From contig DDVI01000048.1 of assembly GCA_002345205.1 (NCBI GenBank), forward strand, positions 1 to 12,068: a stretch of 12,068 bases of DNA. Reading direction: 5' to 3'. The position numbers were made by a program, and so were the translations under genes. This stretch comes from Bdellovibrionaceae bacterium UBA2316 (GTDB lineage: Bacteria > Bdellovibrionota > Bdellovibrionia > Bdellovibrionales > Bdellovibrionaceae). Of this stretch, positions 4,951-12,068 are shown piece by piece; the stretch's first letter is position 1, and the number at the start of each line of letters is the position of its first letter. The notes under the pieces are model-generated. The model ran no database searches, was not told where the DNA came from, and saw only the letters and a list, made by a program, of their open reading frames with translations.

Positions 4951-6225
4951 TTATTCTCCCGCAACCTTTGGCGGTTTTGTCGGGGTGTTGTTGCCACTAT
5001 CCCCAAGCATAACCTGTTCTCTATCCCGATAGATTGAAAAAGTTGTCGTAGGATCAAGGTGTCCTAACCAACTGGCAACACTCTGGAATGATTTTTCACC
5101 TTTATCAAAGCACCAATTAGTGAAGCCCTTGCGTCCGCTATAAAGACCCAATGCCTTGTTGCCTGAATTACAATTCAATGCCCGTGCTATTTTCTTTATG
5201 GCTTTATAGGTGGGCTTTTTAAAGCCTTGGTCTTCTATGATCTTAACGGCTTCTATTTGCTCATCCCACTTTATTGGGATGTGTTTGGTGCGTTTATTGT
5301 CTGGAACGCCTTTAAGTTTTTCCTGATAAATAGAAACAACATCAACACCAGAGATGTGTTGGATTTTTGAATAGTGCTTCCCTCCGTTTGGAGTTCGCAT
5401 AAGTTCTTCTGGGCGTAGCCCTAAATAAAAAGTTGCCTTAAAGAAATTTATCTCTGTGGTCTCTAATTGATTAAGACTAATAATTCTCCTTAAAAGATCT
5501 TCCGTCATGGGGAGGGCTTCTTTACGGACGCCTGTTTTTGTTTGTGATTGATCGTTTATTTTTTCACGGGCATTGCCCTTGGGTTGAGGGATAATTTTAA
5601 AAAATCCACTTCCTTTGCCTGACGCAAATCTTCCCCAGTCGTTCATCATACTGATCAACTTCTGGCAATAGTTCATTGAGTATTGATGATCCGCAAAGTA
5701 TTTAAAAATAATTTTAGAGTTCTCCGCATAAATTTCGGGAGTAATTTTTAAATGGTTCATGATTTCTTGGACTGTTGAAAAAATATAAAGTTTTTTCTTT
5801 AGGTGATTTATTGTCCCAAAGTTTTCAAGTCTTATTTTTTCTTCAAATACATCAACCAAGTCTTGGGGAAAAAGGACTTGATTGATAGTTCTGGCTTTGT
5901 TGTATCGCTTAAAGGCTCTATCTTGACGGGCTACATCCAAGCGTGAAGCCTTGTTTAATTTTCTAAACTCATCTAATTTTATTTTTGCGTCTGTCGCAGT
6001 CATATCGGCACTTATGCCAAAGCGGTAATAGATCGCTGGATCTATTTTTTCATGAGGCTTTACGGGTTTTCCCTTCTCATACCGTTTTAGGTAAAGACTA
6101 AAACTTTGTCCTTTTGCTTTCGGGCGGATGTAGTAGGAACCAACACTTGGCAGAGTGGTTTTCATTGTTCTTACTACTGAAATTCGCTTCGTGGATTTTT
6201 TGGTTTTCGCTTTCTTCTTCGCCAT
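4951..6225 (-). CDS. int: Tyrosine recombinase/integrase, 424 aa
   Basis: The C-terminal catalytic domain shows GLRPEEL with the first Arg (R271), a beta-hairpin Lys region (YQEKLKG, 300-306), LYSGRKGF with the second Arg (R365), WLGHLDP with His (H389) and IYRDRE with the nucleophile Tyr (Y399). In the H-x-x-R box the His is Tyr (Y362), a tolerated variation. Residues about 115-205 form the core-binding domain, and the first 35 residues are very Lys-rich, suiting arm-site DNA binding. It catalyses site-specific recombination between the element and the tRNA-Met 3' end. The gene lies 110 bases inside the tRNA-proximal att repeat, in the direction of tRNA transcription. A good AAGGAAG site precedes ATG 6225. 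No excisionase gene is recognised. Confidence 0.92.
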   Translation of the reverse strand: MAKKKAKTKKSTKRISVVRTMKTTLPSVGSYYIRPKAKGQSFSLYLKRYEKGKPVKPHEKIDPAIYYRFGISADMTATDAKIKLDEFRKLNKASRLDVARQDRAFKRYNKARTINQVLFPQDLVDVFEEKIRLENFGTINHLKKKLYIFSTVQEIMNHLKITPEIYAENSKIIFKYFADHQYSMNYCQKLISMMNDWGRFASGKGSGFFKIIPQPKGNAREKINDQSQTKTGVRKEALPMTEDLLRRIISLNQLETTEINFFKATFYLGLRPEELMRTPNGGKHYSKIQHISGVDVVSIYQEKLKGVPDNKRTKHIPIKWDEQIEAVKIIEDQGFKKPTYKAIKKIARALNCNSGNKALGLYSGRKGFTNWCFDKGEKSFQSVASWLGHLDPTTTFSIYRDREQVMLGDSGNNTPTKPPKVAGE

Positions 6226-6268
6226 ATCTTCCTTTCGGTAAATATGCGTGAGAAATTAAGCCCTTGGG

Positions 6269-6304
6269 AAAACGCCTACATCGCCGACCGATGGTCGGCG
6301 TTTT
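6269..6304. terminator. GC-rich hairpin between tRNA-Met and integrase gene
   Basis: CGCCGACC (6282-6289) and GGTCGGCG (6293-6300) form a perfect 8-bp stem over GAT, followed on the plus strand by TTTT. An alternative pairing uses AAAACGCC (6269-6276) with GGCGTTTT (6297-6304), keeping only GACC/GGTC of the inner stem. On the minus strand it would meet transcription leaving the tRNA gene and could limit readthrough into int. On the plus strand it looks like a short terminator. Confidence 0.55.
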
Positions 6305-6332
6305 GCGTCTTAACTACTTGAAATTATTAAAA

Positions 6333-6357
6333 AATTGGTAGTGAGGGGCGGACTTGA
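6333..6357. repeat. Right attachment repeat within tRNA-Met
   Basis: Identical over 25 bp to 146-170. It covers the CCA, acceptor 3' strand and most of the T-arm of the tRNA gene, so the element's own copy rebuilds an intact tRNA after integration. It includes half of the T-stem inverted repeat (GGCGG...CCGCC). Confidence 0.9.
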
Positions 6358-6412
6358 ACCGCCGACCCTCAGATTATGATTCTGATGCTCTAACCAGCTG
6401 AGCTACCCCACC
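6336..6412 (-). tRNA. tRNA-Met (anticodon CAT), elongator type, CCA encoded
   Basis: Read on the minus strand, it folds into a full cloverleaf. The acceptor is GGTGGGG/CCTCACT with two G-U pairs, the D-stem GCTC/GAGC, the anticodon stem TCAGA/TCTGA with loop ATCATAA, and the T-stem GGCGG/CCGCC. Discriminator A and CCA are encoded. The anticodon bases are at 6376-6378. The lack of the initiator C1xA72 mismatch and the GTTAGAGC D-arm favour elongator Met. A lysidine-modified Ile tRNA also has CAT and cannot be fully excluded. It is the integration target of the element. Confidence 0.95.
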
Positions 6413-6438
6413 ATACCATCGCGCGTTTGCGAACTAAT

Positions 6439-6468
6439 GAGTTACCAAGAAGAGCTGTCCTAAGTCAA
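6439..6468 (-). promoter_or_regulatory. Likely promoter of tRNA-Met
   Basis: On the minus strand TTGACT (6463-6468), an 18-base spacer ending in TGG, and TAACTC (6439-6444) resemble a -35 and extended -10. The predicted start lies about 20 bases before the tRNA. It is in host DNA and could also feed transcription into int. Confidence 0.5.
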
Positions 6469-6560
6469 TAAAAGGTTTTGTTTCACGAGTTAGCCTGAGG
6501 ACCTGTGCAAAAACAAATACTTAGACCACCTATTGGCTAGTTTCTACTCAAATCGATCCG

Positions 6561-6587
6561 GTTTGTTTGACTATTTTTCAAGCAAAC
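6561..6587 (+). promoter_or_regulatory. Hairpin in the leader of the lipoprotein genes
   Basis: GTTTGTTTGA (6561-6570) pairs with TCAAGCAAAC (6578-6587), with one G-U pair, over a 7-base loop, about 40 bases upstream of ATG 6629. It overlaps a TTGACT (6567-6572) that could be a -35 box, although no good -10 follows. Operator or leader hairpin; weak evidence. Confidence 0.25.
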
Positions 6588-6628
6588 TTCGAAATGGAAA
6601 TAGATCCAAAGAACACTTAGGAGACTCC

Positions 6629-8110
6629 ATGAAACAAGCGCTCATCGCGGCTATGGCGACTATTTTTCTAGTCATGATTTCGTGTACCAATAAGTCTAAC
6701 GACCCTGCACAGAATCAAGACAACACATCGAACCCTCAAAAAAATGAAACTATCGAAGCGAACGAGTCCCAAGTCATTCAAATTTCAAATGATCAAGGTC
6801 ACTCCATTCCGGATGCTCGTCTGCTTTTGGGCGATACAGATGCGACCGGCAGCAATTGGTTAGCTACTAATGAAAAAGGACAGGTGGCGATTCCCACCAC
6901 ATGGACGCAACAACAAGATGTCACAGTTGAAGCTCCAGGATATGTACGCATCACTATCAAGGATCAAGCACCGAAACCGGTGAATGTTGTTCTTCGCAAA
7001 AAATCACAGGTTCCTAGTCTATCAATGAAAGGAACCGTCACCGGCATCACTACTAAAGATAAAGATGGTTACGTTGATTTTGCGATTGCCTTAGATTCCA
7101 TGACGAAAAAGGATTTGCTGAATTTCAACATTAATAAAATCGTTAGTCCATGGACAGAAAAAATTTCGGTAATGGGTTTCGAATTTCCGATTCCGCAAAA
7201 TATTTTTGTTCCCAGACAGAAGGAATCATACATCCTAACTGTGACACTTCAAAAACCTTGGTTCAATCTGTTCTATGATTCCTATGGGAAAAAATCAATC
7301 TATACACTTCAGGGAAAATTCCCTATGAAGAAAGTGATCTCTGAACTCCAGGACAAGAAGCCGTACTATGAATTGGTAAATCTTTTCGATTTTTCGTCGT
7401 CAGGTCAATTGTCATATGATTTTTTAAACACAACGACTCAGCCAACTGTAAATTCAGCGCAAATTAAATTAGATAAAGATTATACAGTCACAGCACCTAA
7501 AGTTGATACCGGTCAGGTTGCACTGGGTATTAGCGCGTTTAAGGAAAACGGTTCGTACCAACCCTTAGATGTTAAATATATGCACAGCGAACAAACCGTT
7601 AAATTCAAATCAACAGCCACAACAACGCCTTTTTTTATCGGTGTGGTTAAAAATAATACCGAATTCGAAGGCGATACGGCTAATGCAGAACGCATGAGTG
7701 TCAGTATAGATGCCCCGAGCACGACGATGAACTATCTACCCTTAATGAATCAGCCGACTTGGGTTTCTGCGACCAATTTACAAATCGATCTGCCAACGGT
7801 GTCACAAAATGATTTCGAAGATCAAGGAATGGTTGTGGTTGTTTCGGAAATGCAAAGTATCACTTTACCTGATGGCAAAGTAACAAAATATAAAATTCCA
7901 GTTTGGGAAGTTCACACGTCCCAATGGTCGCCTTATTTAGCGATTCCAAATATTGATTCGCCGAATAGTACGCCTAAACGCGTAGAGGTTACTTTACTGG
8001 CCAAAAAAGTAGATAATTCTGGTCAACAAAACCCTCTTACGATAATCTCTACTCATGAAGAAAGAGTGGAAACATCAACTCACCTTACTAAGTCTGCTCG
8101 GGATTACTAG
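6629..8110 (+). CDS. Lipoprotein with N-terminal carboxypeptidase-regulatory-like beta domain, 493 aa
   Basis: The frame is open from a TTG at 6533, but ATG 6629 has TAGGAG upstream (6618-6623) and begins a perfect lipoprotein signal: MKQ, hydrophobic core, lipobox MISC with Cys19. A low-complexity Asn/Gln/Ser linker follows. Residues about 49-125 (VIQISNDQGHSIPDARLLL ... TNEKGQVAIPTTW ... VEAPGYVRITI) look like a carboxypeptidase-regulatory or Ig-like domain with the typical DARL, KGQV and PGY turns. The rest (about 130-493) is beta-rich, without a recognised family. It is probably anchored in the outer membrane facing the periplasm or surface. The end overlaps the next lipoprotein gene by 56 bases, implying co-expression. 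Confidence 0.8.
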   Translation: MKQALIAAMATIFLVMISCTNKSNDPAQNQDNTSNPQKNETIEANESQVIQISNDQGHSIPDARLLLGDTDATGSNWLATNEKGQVAIPTTWTQQQDVTVEAPGYVRITIKDQAPKPVNVVLRKKSQVPSLSMKGTVTGITTKDKDGYVDFAIALDSMTKKDLLNFNINKIVSPWTEKISVMGFEFPIPQNIFVPRQKESYILTVTLQKPWFNLFYDSYGKKSIYTLQGKFPMKKVISELQDKKPYYELVNLFDFSSSGQLSYDFLNTTTQPTVNSAQIKLDKDYTVTAPKVDTGQVALGISAFKENGSYQPLDVKYMHSEQTVKFKSTATTTPFFIGVVKNNTEFEGDTANAERMSVSIDAPSTTMNYLPLMNQPTWVSATNLQIDLPTVSQNDFEDQGMVVVVSEMQSITLPDGKVTKYKIPVWEVHTSQWSPYLAIPNIDSPNSTPKRVEVTLLAKKVDNSGQQNPLTIISTHEERVETSTHLTKSARDY

Positions 8111-8597
8111 CATTCTATTTTTATCCTCTTGCGGTTTAATGGAACTTCAAGAGGATAAAGTAAACAAACGACGTTCTGCGATTCTACCTCCCAGCCGCGT
8201 GTTTACGTATTCTTATGATAGCGTTTGGAGATCCGCCCTAACCGTTTTAAAATATTCGATTACAGATCAAAATCAAGAAACCGGACATATTGAAACAGAT
8301 TACGTAAAACCTGCTGATGGCGGCTGGACGCGTCCCGACGGCACAAGCAACGTATCGGCTGGTGTTCGATACAAGATTGCCATCAGCCTTGTTCGCGTGC
8401 GTACAGAAAACGGAAAAACTGGTGTTAAGGTTACAGTTGATAAAAAACTGGAACGAATTAAAGATTTCTTCTCAGATCCAGAGCCCCTAGAGTCTGATCA
8501 TTTAGAAGAAAAAGCAATTTTGTATCGACTAGAGCGAGAACTAGTTATCGATGATGCTCTAAAACGTGCAAACCCAGAAGTTAGTACGCCTTTGTAG
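8055..8597 (+). CDS. Small lipoprotein, possibly BamC-like fold, 180 aa
   Basis: The signal is MKKEWKHQ, hydrophobic core, lipobox LSSC with Cys26. ATG 8055 is the only canonical start that keeps the signal, despite no strong Shine-Dalgarno and its position 56 bases inside the previous gene. Mature residues 48-85 (SRVFTYSYDSVWRSALTVLK, then ETGHIETDYV) have the strand-helix-strand pattern of BamC-like/helix-grip lipoproteins, where Tyr-Asp-x-Val-Trp starts the helix. The resemblance is moderate and a BamC role is not claimed. The 3' end overlaps the convergent gene on the other strand by 17 bases. Confidence 0.75.
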   Translation: MKKEWKHQLTLLSLLGITSILFLSSCGLMELQEDKVNKRRSAILPPSRVFTYSYDSVWRSALTVLKYSITDQNQETGHIETDYVKPADGGWTRPDGTSNVSAGVRYKIAISLVRVRTENGKTGVKVTVDKKLERIKDFFSDPEPLESDHLEEKAILYRLERELVIDDALKRANPEVSTPL

Positions 8598-9255
8598 CTG
8601 GTGGTGTGACTTGATTGGCACCTAACATTTTGATTTTTTGCAGACCTTTCTCTGCCAATCGAGTTATTTCGGGCTCACTCTCTTTCATTAACTTTTCGAA
8701 AAAGGCCCGTTCATACGTTTTTGGATTTTGATTCATATAACTGATGATTTTTGGACGGACCCAAAGCGATCTTTTCTTTTTCACATTTTGGGCATTGAAT
8801 AGCTCTTCCCATAAAATATCTCTATGGACTGGCTCCTGCATTAGGATGTCAAACGCCGACGAGCGAACAATCAAAGAGGGGTCTTTCACCATTTTCTTTG
8901 CGACATTGAAACGCAAAGGATGCGCATTCTCATTCATCGCAATAAGCAAACCATTTTTTACGAACCATTCTTTCGAGTTTTGCAACGCCATGTAGGACGG
9001 ATTTACACTCTTACTTTCTAAAAAGCCCAATGCCATGATGGATTTCCAGCGCAGGTCCAAACCTAAATTTGTATCCTGAGCCACCGCAACTAGTCGGTCC
9101 AACGTCTTTTGGTCAGATTTCAATAAGCGTTTTTGATTGCTTAAAGGTAAAGCCAAAATCTCTAACTCGGCGTCTACAGAGGACTTTGAGGGAACTGCAG
9201 CGAACGCCATGGGCACAACAACCAGACTCAAAAATAAAAACTTAGTCGACATCAT
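8581..9255 (-). CDS. Sec-exported HEAT-like alpha-helical repeat protein, 224 aa
   Basis: Residues 1-19 are a Sec signal peptide with likely cleavage AFA|A. The mature part consists of amphipathic helices in HEAT/armadillo-like spacing. Examples are LRWKSIMALGFLES, HPLRFNVAKKMVKDPSLIVRSSAFDILMQ and EPEITRLAEKGLQKIKML, the second with the D-P-S-x-x-V-R-x-x-A signature typical of HEAT repeats. It is probably a periplasmic scaffold without catalytic residues. Two adjacent ATGs at 9255 and 9252 are possible starts. An AAGGAT site lies in the end of the upstream coiled-coil gene, 7 bases away, so the two form an operon. Its 3' end overlaps the lipoprotein gene convergently. Confidence 0.8.
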   Translation of the reverse strand: MMSTKFLFLSLVVVPMAFAAVPSKSSVDAELEILALPLSNQKRLLKSDQKTLDRLVAVAQDTNLGLDLRWKSIMALGFLESKSVNPSYMALQNSKEWFVKNGLLIAMNENAHPLRFNVAKKMVKDPSLIVRSSAFDILMQEPVHRDILWEELFNAQNVKKKRSLWVRPKIISYMNQNPKTYERAFFEKLMKESEPEITRLAEKGLQKIKMLGANQVTPPATKAY

Positions 9256-9262
9256 GGTGGGT

Positions 9263-10213
9263 CTATCCTTTTTTTATGAAATTTTCAAACTCTCCCATCA
9301 ACTCTTTTGATTCCGTCAATTTTTGGGAATCAACCGGTTGAGCTGGGTCGATCGCTGCGGCCGCAGCCGCTTCGGCAGCTTTCGCGTCTGCCTTAGCTTC
9401 AGCTTTGGCATCCTTTTTTTCTTTTTCAGTGGCCTTTTGTCCTTCAACAGCGGCAGCGAACTCTTTTAGAATATCGTCGTCAATAACTGAATCCACAGGA
9501 GCCGAGGCTTCAACTGGGGCCGGAGCCATTTCAGCGGCCGCTGCGGCGGCAACGGCTTCGGCATCAACCGCTGCGGAAGCCACCTCAACCGGGGCAACAG
9601 GTTCAACAGATGCCGCGACTACTGGGCTGGGGGCTGCTTCTGGGACTGGGGCGCCGCCTTTGGCACCGAGTTCTTTTTGAAGTCGTGCATTTTCTTCTTT
9701 ATAGAACGACAAATCAGCAATATCTTCGCTGATGATTTCGTACTCTTGCAATCGCCCTTCAAGTTCTTTAATTTTATCTTCGAATTTTTTAGTATCTTCT
9801 TTGCTTGCACCCACGCCACCTGCCGCTGAAACCGCTGATGCTTTTTTCAATTCGTCTATCGCTAGTTCTTTCTGTTTGAGTTCATTCCTTAATTTTTCAA
9901 GCTCTTGAGTGTCTACTGCCGCGACAACGGGAGCGCCTTCAGCAGAAACCACTGACGATGGCGCCGCATTGTCAGGTGCGACAGTTTTGAACGCGCTTTG
10001 ATTTTCTAAGATCTTTTTGAGCTTTTCTTCTATTTCAGAAGTATCAATGCTAACTGGTGTTCCATGGGAACCCGCACCAGCCATTGATTCTGTTTTCGCA
10101 AAAAACTGACGATAGATTACAAGCAGAATGATTATAAACGTAGTAACGAAGACAAATTCGATAATTTGTCGATTATGAACTGACCAAAATTGCAAAAAAT
10201 TTTCAAAACTCAC
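9263..10213 (-). CDS. Membrane-anchored coiled-coil protein with Ala/Pro/Glu-rich tail, about 316 aa
   Basis: There is one membrane helix near the N-terminus (about 17-34, EFVFVTTFIIILLVIY). Heptad-like coiled coils follow (IEEKLKKILEN, LEKLRNELKQKELAIDELKK, KFEDKIKELEGRLQEYE, ENARLQKEL). Then comes a long Ala/Pro/Val/Glu low-complexity stretch and a short conserved-looking C-terminus (ELMGEFENFIKKG). The start is uncertain: GTG at 10213, GTG at 10228 and TTG at 10237 all lack an ideal ribosome site. I chose the GTG just before SFENFL. The low-complexity region is locally GC-rich (9350-9660). The topology suggests a small cytoplasmic-facing scaffold; no named family. Operon with the HEAT-like gene, divergent from pyrC. 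Confidence 0.75.
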   Translation of the reverse strand: MSFENFLQFWSVHNRQIIEFVFVTTFIIILLVIYRQFFAKTESMAGAGSHGTPVSIDTSEIEEKLKKILENQSAFKTVAPDNAAPSSVVSAEGAPVVAAVDTQELEKLRNELKQKELAIDELKKASAVSAAGGVGASKEDTKKFEDKIKELEGRLQEYEIISEDIADLSFYKEENARLQKELGAKGGAPVPEAAPSPVVAASVEPVAPVEVASAAVDAEAVAAAAAAEMAPAPVEASAPVDSVIDDDILKEFAAAVEGQKATEKEKKDAKAEAKADAKAAEAAAAAAIDPAQPVDSQKLTESKELMGEFENFIKKG

Positions 10214-10300
10214 TCTCTCTATTCTCACGAATAACAACGACCCTCGTCAAGAAGCTCTCGCAGCTAGACCCTAGACCATCCAGGCAGTAGGATAATTGAT

Positions 10301-11650
10301 ATGAATTACGATCTTCTTATTAAGAATGCTAAAGTGTTAGTTCCTGAAAACCTCGACCTAGCCCAAAGAACTAAATTAAAAACGGACAGTGTCGATGTAG
10401 CCATTAAAGATGAAAAAATCGTAGCAATAGGATCTCTGGGATCGGCTACAGCCATAAATGTTATCGATGCGACCCACTTACATCTATTACCTGGAATTAT
10501 CGACTCGCAAGTACACTTTCGAGAGCCAGGTTTAACTCACAAAGAGGACCTCGAATCAGGTACTCGAGGTGCGCTTTTAGGAGGCGTTACCTGTATTTTT
10601 GAAATGCCGAATACATCCCCATCGACGACAACCCAGGAAGCGTTCGAACAAAAACTAGACCGAGCTAAAAATCGCTGCCATACGAATTATGCATTTTTTA
10701 TTGGCGGCAGTCCCGACAACTATCAAAACTTATCGCAATTAGAGCGCCTGCCTCATTGTAGTGGTGTAAAAGTTTTCATGGGCAGCTCAACGGGTACCCT
10801 ACTGGTAGAAGACGACTCGCATTTAGAAAAGATCTTAAACAACACCAAACGCAGGGTCATTTTTCACTGCGAAGATGAATATCGGTTGCGTGAGCGAAAA
10901 AAATTATTCGCTAACTCTACAGATCCCAAAGATCACCCGCACTGGCGAGATGAAGAGTCAGCATTGCGTGCGACTCAAAGAATTATCAATTTAGCTAAAA
11001 AAACAAATCACCCCATTCACATCCTACACGTTACCACTCAGCAAGAAATGGAACTCTTAGCTAAACATAAATCATTTGCGAGCGTTGAAGTTCTACCTCA
11101 GCACCTGACTCTGTCCGCACCAGAGTGCTATGAACGCTGGGGGGCCTTTGCGCAGCAAAATCCACCTATCAGAAACAAATTTCATCAAGACGCATTATGG
11201 AAAGCGATTACGGAAAACGTTGTGGACGTTATTGGTTCCGATCATGCGCCTCATACGTTCGAAGAAAAAAGTCGCGGATACCCCCAAACTCCAAGCGGAA
11301 TGCCAGGCGTCCAAACAATTCTTCCCATCATGCTCGATCATGTAAATGCGGGACGATTGAGTTTAGAAAAAATGACTCAGATGATGACCGAAAATGTTCG
11401 TGATATTTTTAAATTAAAAAATAAAGGCCGTATCCAAATTGGTATGGATGCCGACTTCACTCTCGTCGACATGAAAAAGAAAGTACAAATTACAAATCAA
11501 TGGATCGCCTCTAAATCACAGTGGACCATTTTTGATGGCAAGTGGGTCACGGGCTGGCCAACGATGGCGATCCTGGGTGGTCGCGTCTGTATGCGTGAGG
11601 ATCAAATTATAATCCCAAATTCTGGACAAGGTGTGGATTTTGAACTCTAA
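10301..11650 (+). CDS. pyrC: Dihydroorotase, 449 aa
   Basis: This enzyme interconverts carbamoyl aspartate and dihydroorotate in pyrimidine synthesis, in the cytoplasm. It is an amidohydrolase-fold protein with a metal motif DSQVHFREPG (68-77), GGVTCIFEMPNT (94-105), the Lys to be carbamylated in GVKVFMG (K157), His in IFHCEDE (H189), His in ILHVTT (H243) and Asp in IGSDHAPHT (D314). The motif has Gln in place of the first His of D-x-H-x-H. I recall the same DxQVHFREPG form from Bacteroidetes-type dihydroorotases, so this looks like a subclass trait rather than loss of function. Length is normal for the long class. ATG 10301 has an AGGA site. The end overlaps the next gene. Confidence 0.92.
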   Translation: MNYDLLIKNAKVLVPENLDLAQRTKLKTDSVDVAIKDEKIVAIGSLGSATAINVIDATHLHLLPGIIDSQVHFREPGLTHKEDLESGTRGALLGGVTCIFEMPNTSPSTTTQEAFEQKLDRAKNRCHTNYAFFIGGSPDNYQNLSQLERLPHCSGVKVFMGSSTGTLLVEDDSHLEKILNNTKRRVIFHCEDEYRLRERKKLFANSTDPKDHPHWRDEESALRATQRIINLAKKTNHPIHILHVTTQQEMELLAKHKSFASVEVLPQHLTLSAPECYERWGAFAQQNPPIRNKFHQDALWKAITENVVDVIGSDHAPHTFEEKSRGYPQTPSGMPGVQTILPIMLDHVNAGRLSLEKMTQMMTENVRDIFKLKNKGRIQIGMDADFTLVDMKKKVQITNQWIASKSQWTIFDGKWVTGWPTMAILGGRVCMREDQIIIPNSGQGVDFEL

Positions 11651-12062
11651 ACCGACAACGGATATTAAACCTCCCAGCAATAAGTTAGTTCTGCTGTCAG
11701 GTATTCTACCCCTGATCGTGTACACCGTTGTTGAGGAAGTTTACGGAACGTACTGGGGTTTGATTGCTGGTCTTATTCTGGGTATAGTTGAAATTGTAGT
11801 CGAGAAAGTTCTCTACCAAAGAGTGAGCACTGTAACTTGGATCGTGAATGCTTTGGTGATCGGTTTGGGTTGCGTTTCCTTATACATGAACGACGGCATT
11901 TGGTTTAAACTACAACCAGCCTTTGCCGAGTTTATTATGGTTGTGATTTTATGGGGCTCTTTAGTTTTAAAAAAACCGTTTCTCCGCGAAATGGCCGTCA
12001 AACAAAATCCAAATATTCCAGGATACATGTTAGACTTTTTTTCCAATAGACTTCTTTCGTGA
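11631..12062 (+). CDS. IspZ/YciB-like inner-membrane protein (septation protein A family), 143 aa
   Basis: Four hydrophobic segments are visible (LVLLSGILPLIVYTVVEEVYG, WGLIAGLILGIVEIVVE, TWIVNALVIGLGCVSLY, AFAEFIMVVILWGSLVL). The order and the landmarks LPL near the start, YMNDGIWFKLQPA in the middle and LKKPFLREM match the N-terminal two thirds of E. coli YciB as I remember it (HNDEFIKWK and MKKPLIQRM). It is shorter than the usual 180 or so residues and lacks the last helix pair. Start is either GTG 11631 or TTG 11640; AAGG at 11628 suits the TTG better. It overlaps the pyrC end and is probably co-transcribed. In E. coli the family is linked to cell-envelope synthesis and division. Confidence 0.65.
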   Translation: MWILNSKPTTDIKPPSNKLVLLSGILPLIVYTVVEEVYGTYWGLIAGLILGIVEIVVEKVLYQRVSTVTWIVNALVIGLGCVSLYMNDGIWFKLQPAFAEFIMVVILWGSLVLKKPFLREMAVKQNPNIPGYMLDFFSNRLLS

Positions 12063-12068
12063 CCTCTT

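Larger units (their letters stand above)
146..6357. mobile_element. Compact tRNA-Met-integrated element (IME/ICE-like, about 6.2 kb)
   Basis: The element is bounded by the perfect 25-bp direct repeats at 146-170 and 6333-6357. The tyrosine recombinase gene sits beside the tRNA-proximal end, the standard arrangement for tRNA-targeting elements. Inside are nine genes: two rightward small ones at the left, then on the minus strand Rep, an FtsK-like ATPase, a 94-aa protein, three membrane proteins and the integrase. Base composition is clearly more AT-rich than both flanks. No T4SS, mating-pair, capsid, transposase or resistance genes are visible. Known modules with this core (initiator plus FtsK-like motor plus Int) are Tn916-type orf20/orf21 and actinomycete AICEs. 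Filamentous phages also combine a Rep_trans initiator with a membrane ATPase, but their Zot/pI ATPase has the opposite topology. I infer an integrative mobilizable or minimal conjugative element. Confidence 0.85.

Noticed and set aside
146..6357. Filamentous (inovirus) prophage as the main interpretation
   Set aside because: Size and Rep type fit, but the ATPase has its membrane helix before, not after, the motor, and no secretin, adsorption protein or typical small coat protein is seen. Kept only as an alternative.
6533..6628. 32-residue N-terminal extension of the large lipoprotein
   Set aside because: Starting at ATG 6629 gives a perfect lipoprotein signal with a good ribosome site; the extension would bury the signal.
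9405..9680. Plus-strand Ala/Ser/Thr-rich reading frame
   Set aside because: It is the antisense of the Ala-rich low-complexity part of the coiled-coil gene, with no start signals of its own.
10264..10277. Tandem CTAGACC repeat upstream of pyrC
   Set aside because: Two 7-base copies only; no regulatory meaning can be supported.
10505..10535. Gln in place of the first metal-binding His of dihydroorotase as a sign of inactivity
   Set aside because: The DxQVHFREPG form is one I recall from many Bacteroidetes-type dihydroorotases, and all other metal ligands are present.
1..12068. CRISPR array, insertion sequence or transposase
   Set aside because: No regularly spaced repeats, terminal inverted repeats or transposase-like proteins were seen.

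Overview
Overall picture. The window is chromosomal DNA of a diderm bacterium interrupted by a compact integrated mobile element of about 6.2 kb. Two lipoproteins, a Sec-exported protein, a class I-type dihydroorotase of the DxQxH variety and an IspZ/YciB-like membrane protein in the right flank fit a Gram-negative. A Bdellovibrio-like member of the Bdellovibrionota is my best guess, but it rests on general resemblance and is not proven. The right flank is moderately AT-rich. The element is visibly more AT-rich.

Left flank (1-170). The C-terminal 55 codons of an unidentified protein, whose stop codon lies inside the left attachment repeat.

Integrated element (about 146-6357). A perfect 25-bp direct repeat (146-170 and 6333-6357) covers the 3' end of an elongator tRNA-Met gene (6336-6412, minus). 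It brackets a tyrosine recombinase next to the tRNA, three small multi-pass membrane proteins, and a tightly coupled leftward operon. That operon encodes a 94-residue unknown, an N-terminally membrane-anchored FtsK/HerA-type ATPase and a Rep_trans/MobT-like rolling-circle initiator or relaxase, joined by two ATGA overlaps. At the far left are two small rightward genes and a 353-bp non-coding region with two elaborate stem-loops. No T4SS gene, mating-pair gene or recognisable capsid gene is present. The layout (Int + Rep + one FtsK-like motor) is closest to a minimal integrative conjugative or mobilizable element, of AICE or Tn916-core logic. A filamentous-phage-like element is the main alternative. 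The likely cycle is excision by the integrase, rolling-circle replication or nicking by Rep, and DNA translocation by the ATPase, with the small membrane proteins possibly forming a pore, coat or exclusion function.

The first gene of each divergent unit (53-aa gene rightward, 94-aa gene leftward) has its Shine-Dalgarno inside an inverted repeat, suggesting shared translational gating. A good promoter with a palindrome in its spacer drives the 129-aa membrane protein.

Right flank (6413-12068). Ordinary chromosome: the tRNA promoter, two overlapping lipoprotein genes (+), a coiled-coil membrane protein and a HEAT-like exported protein (-, converging on the lipoproteins), then pyrC and an IspZ/YciB-like gene (+).
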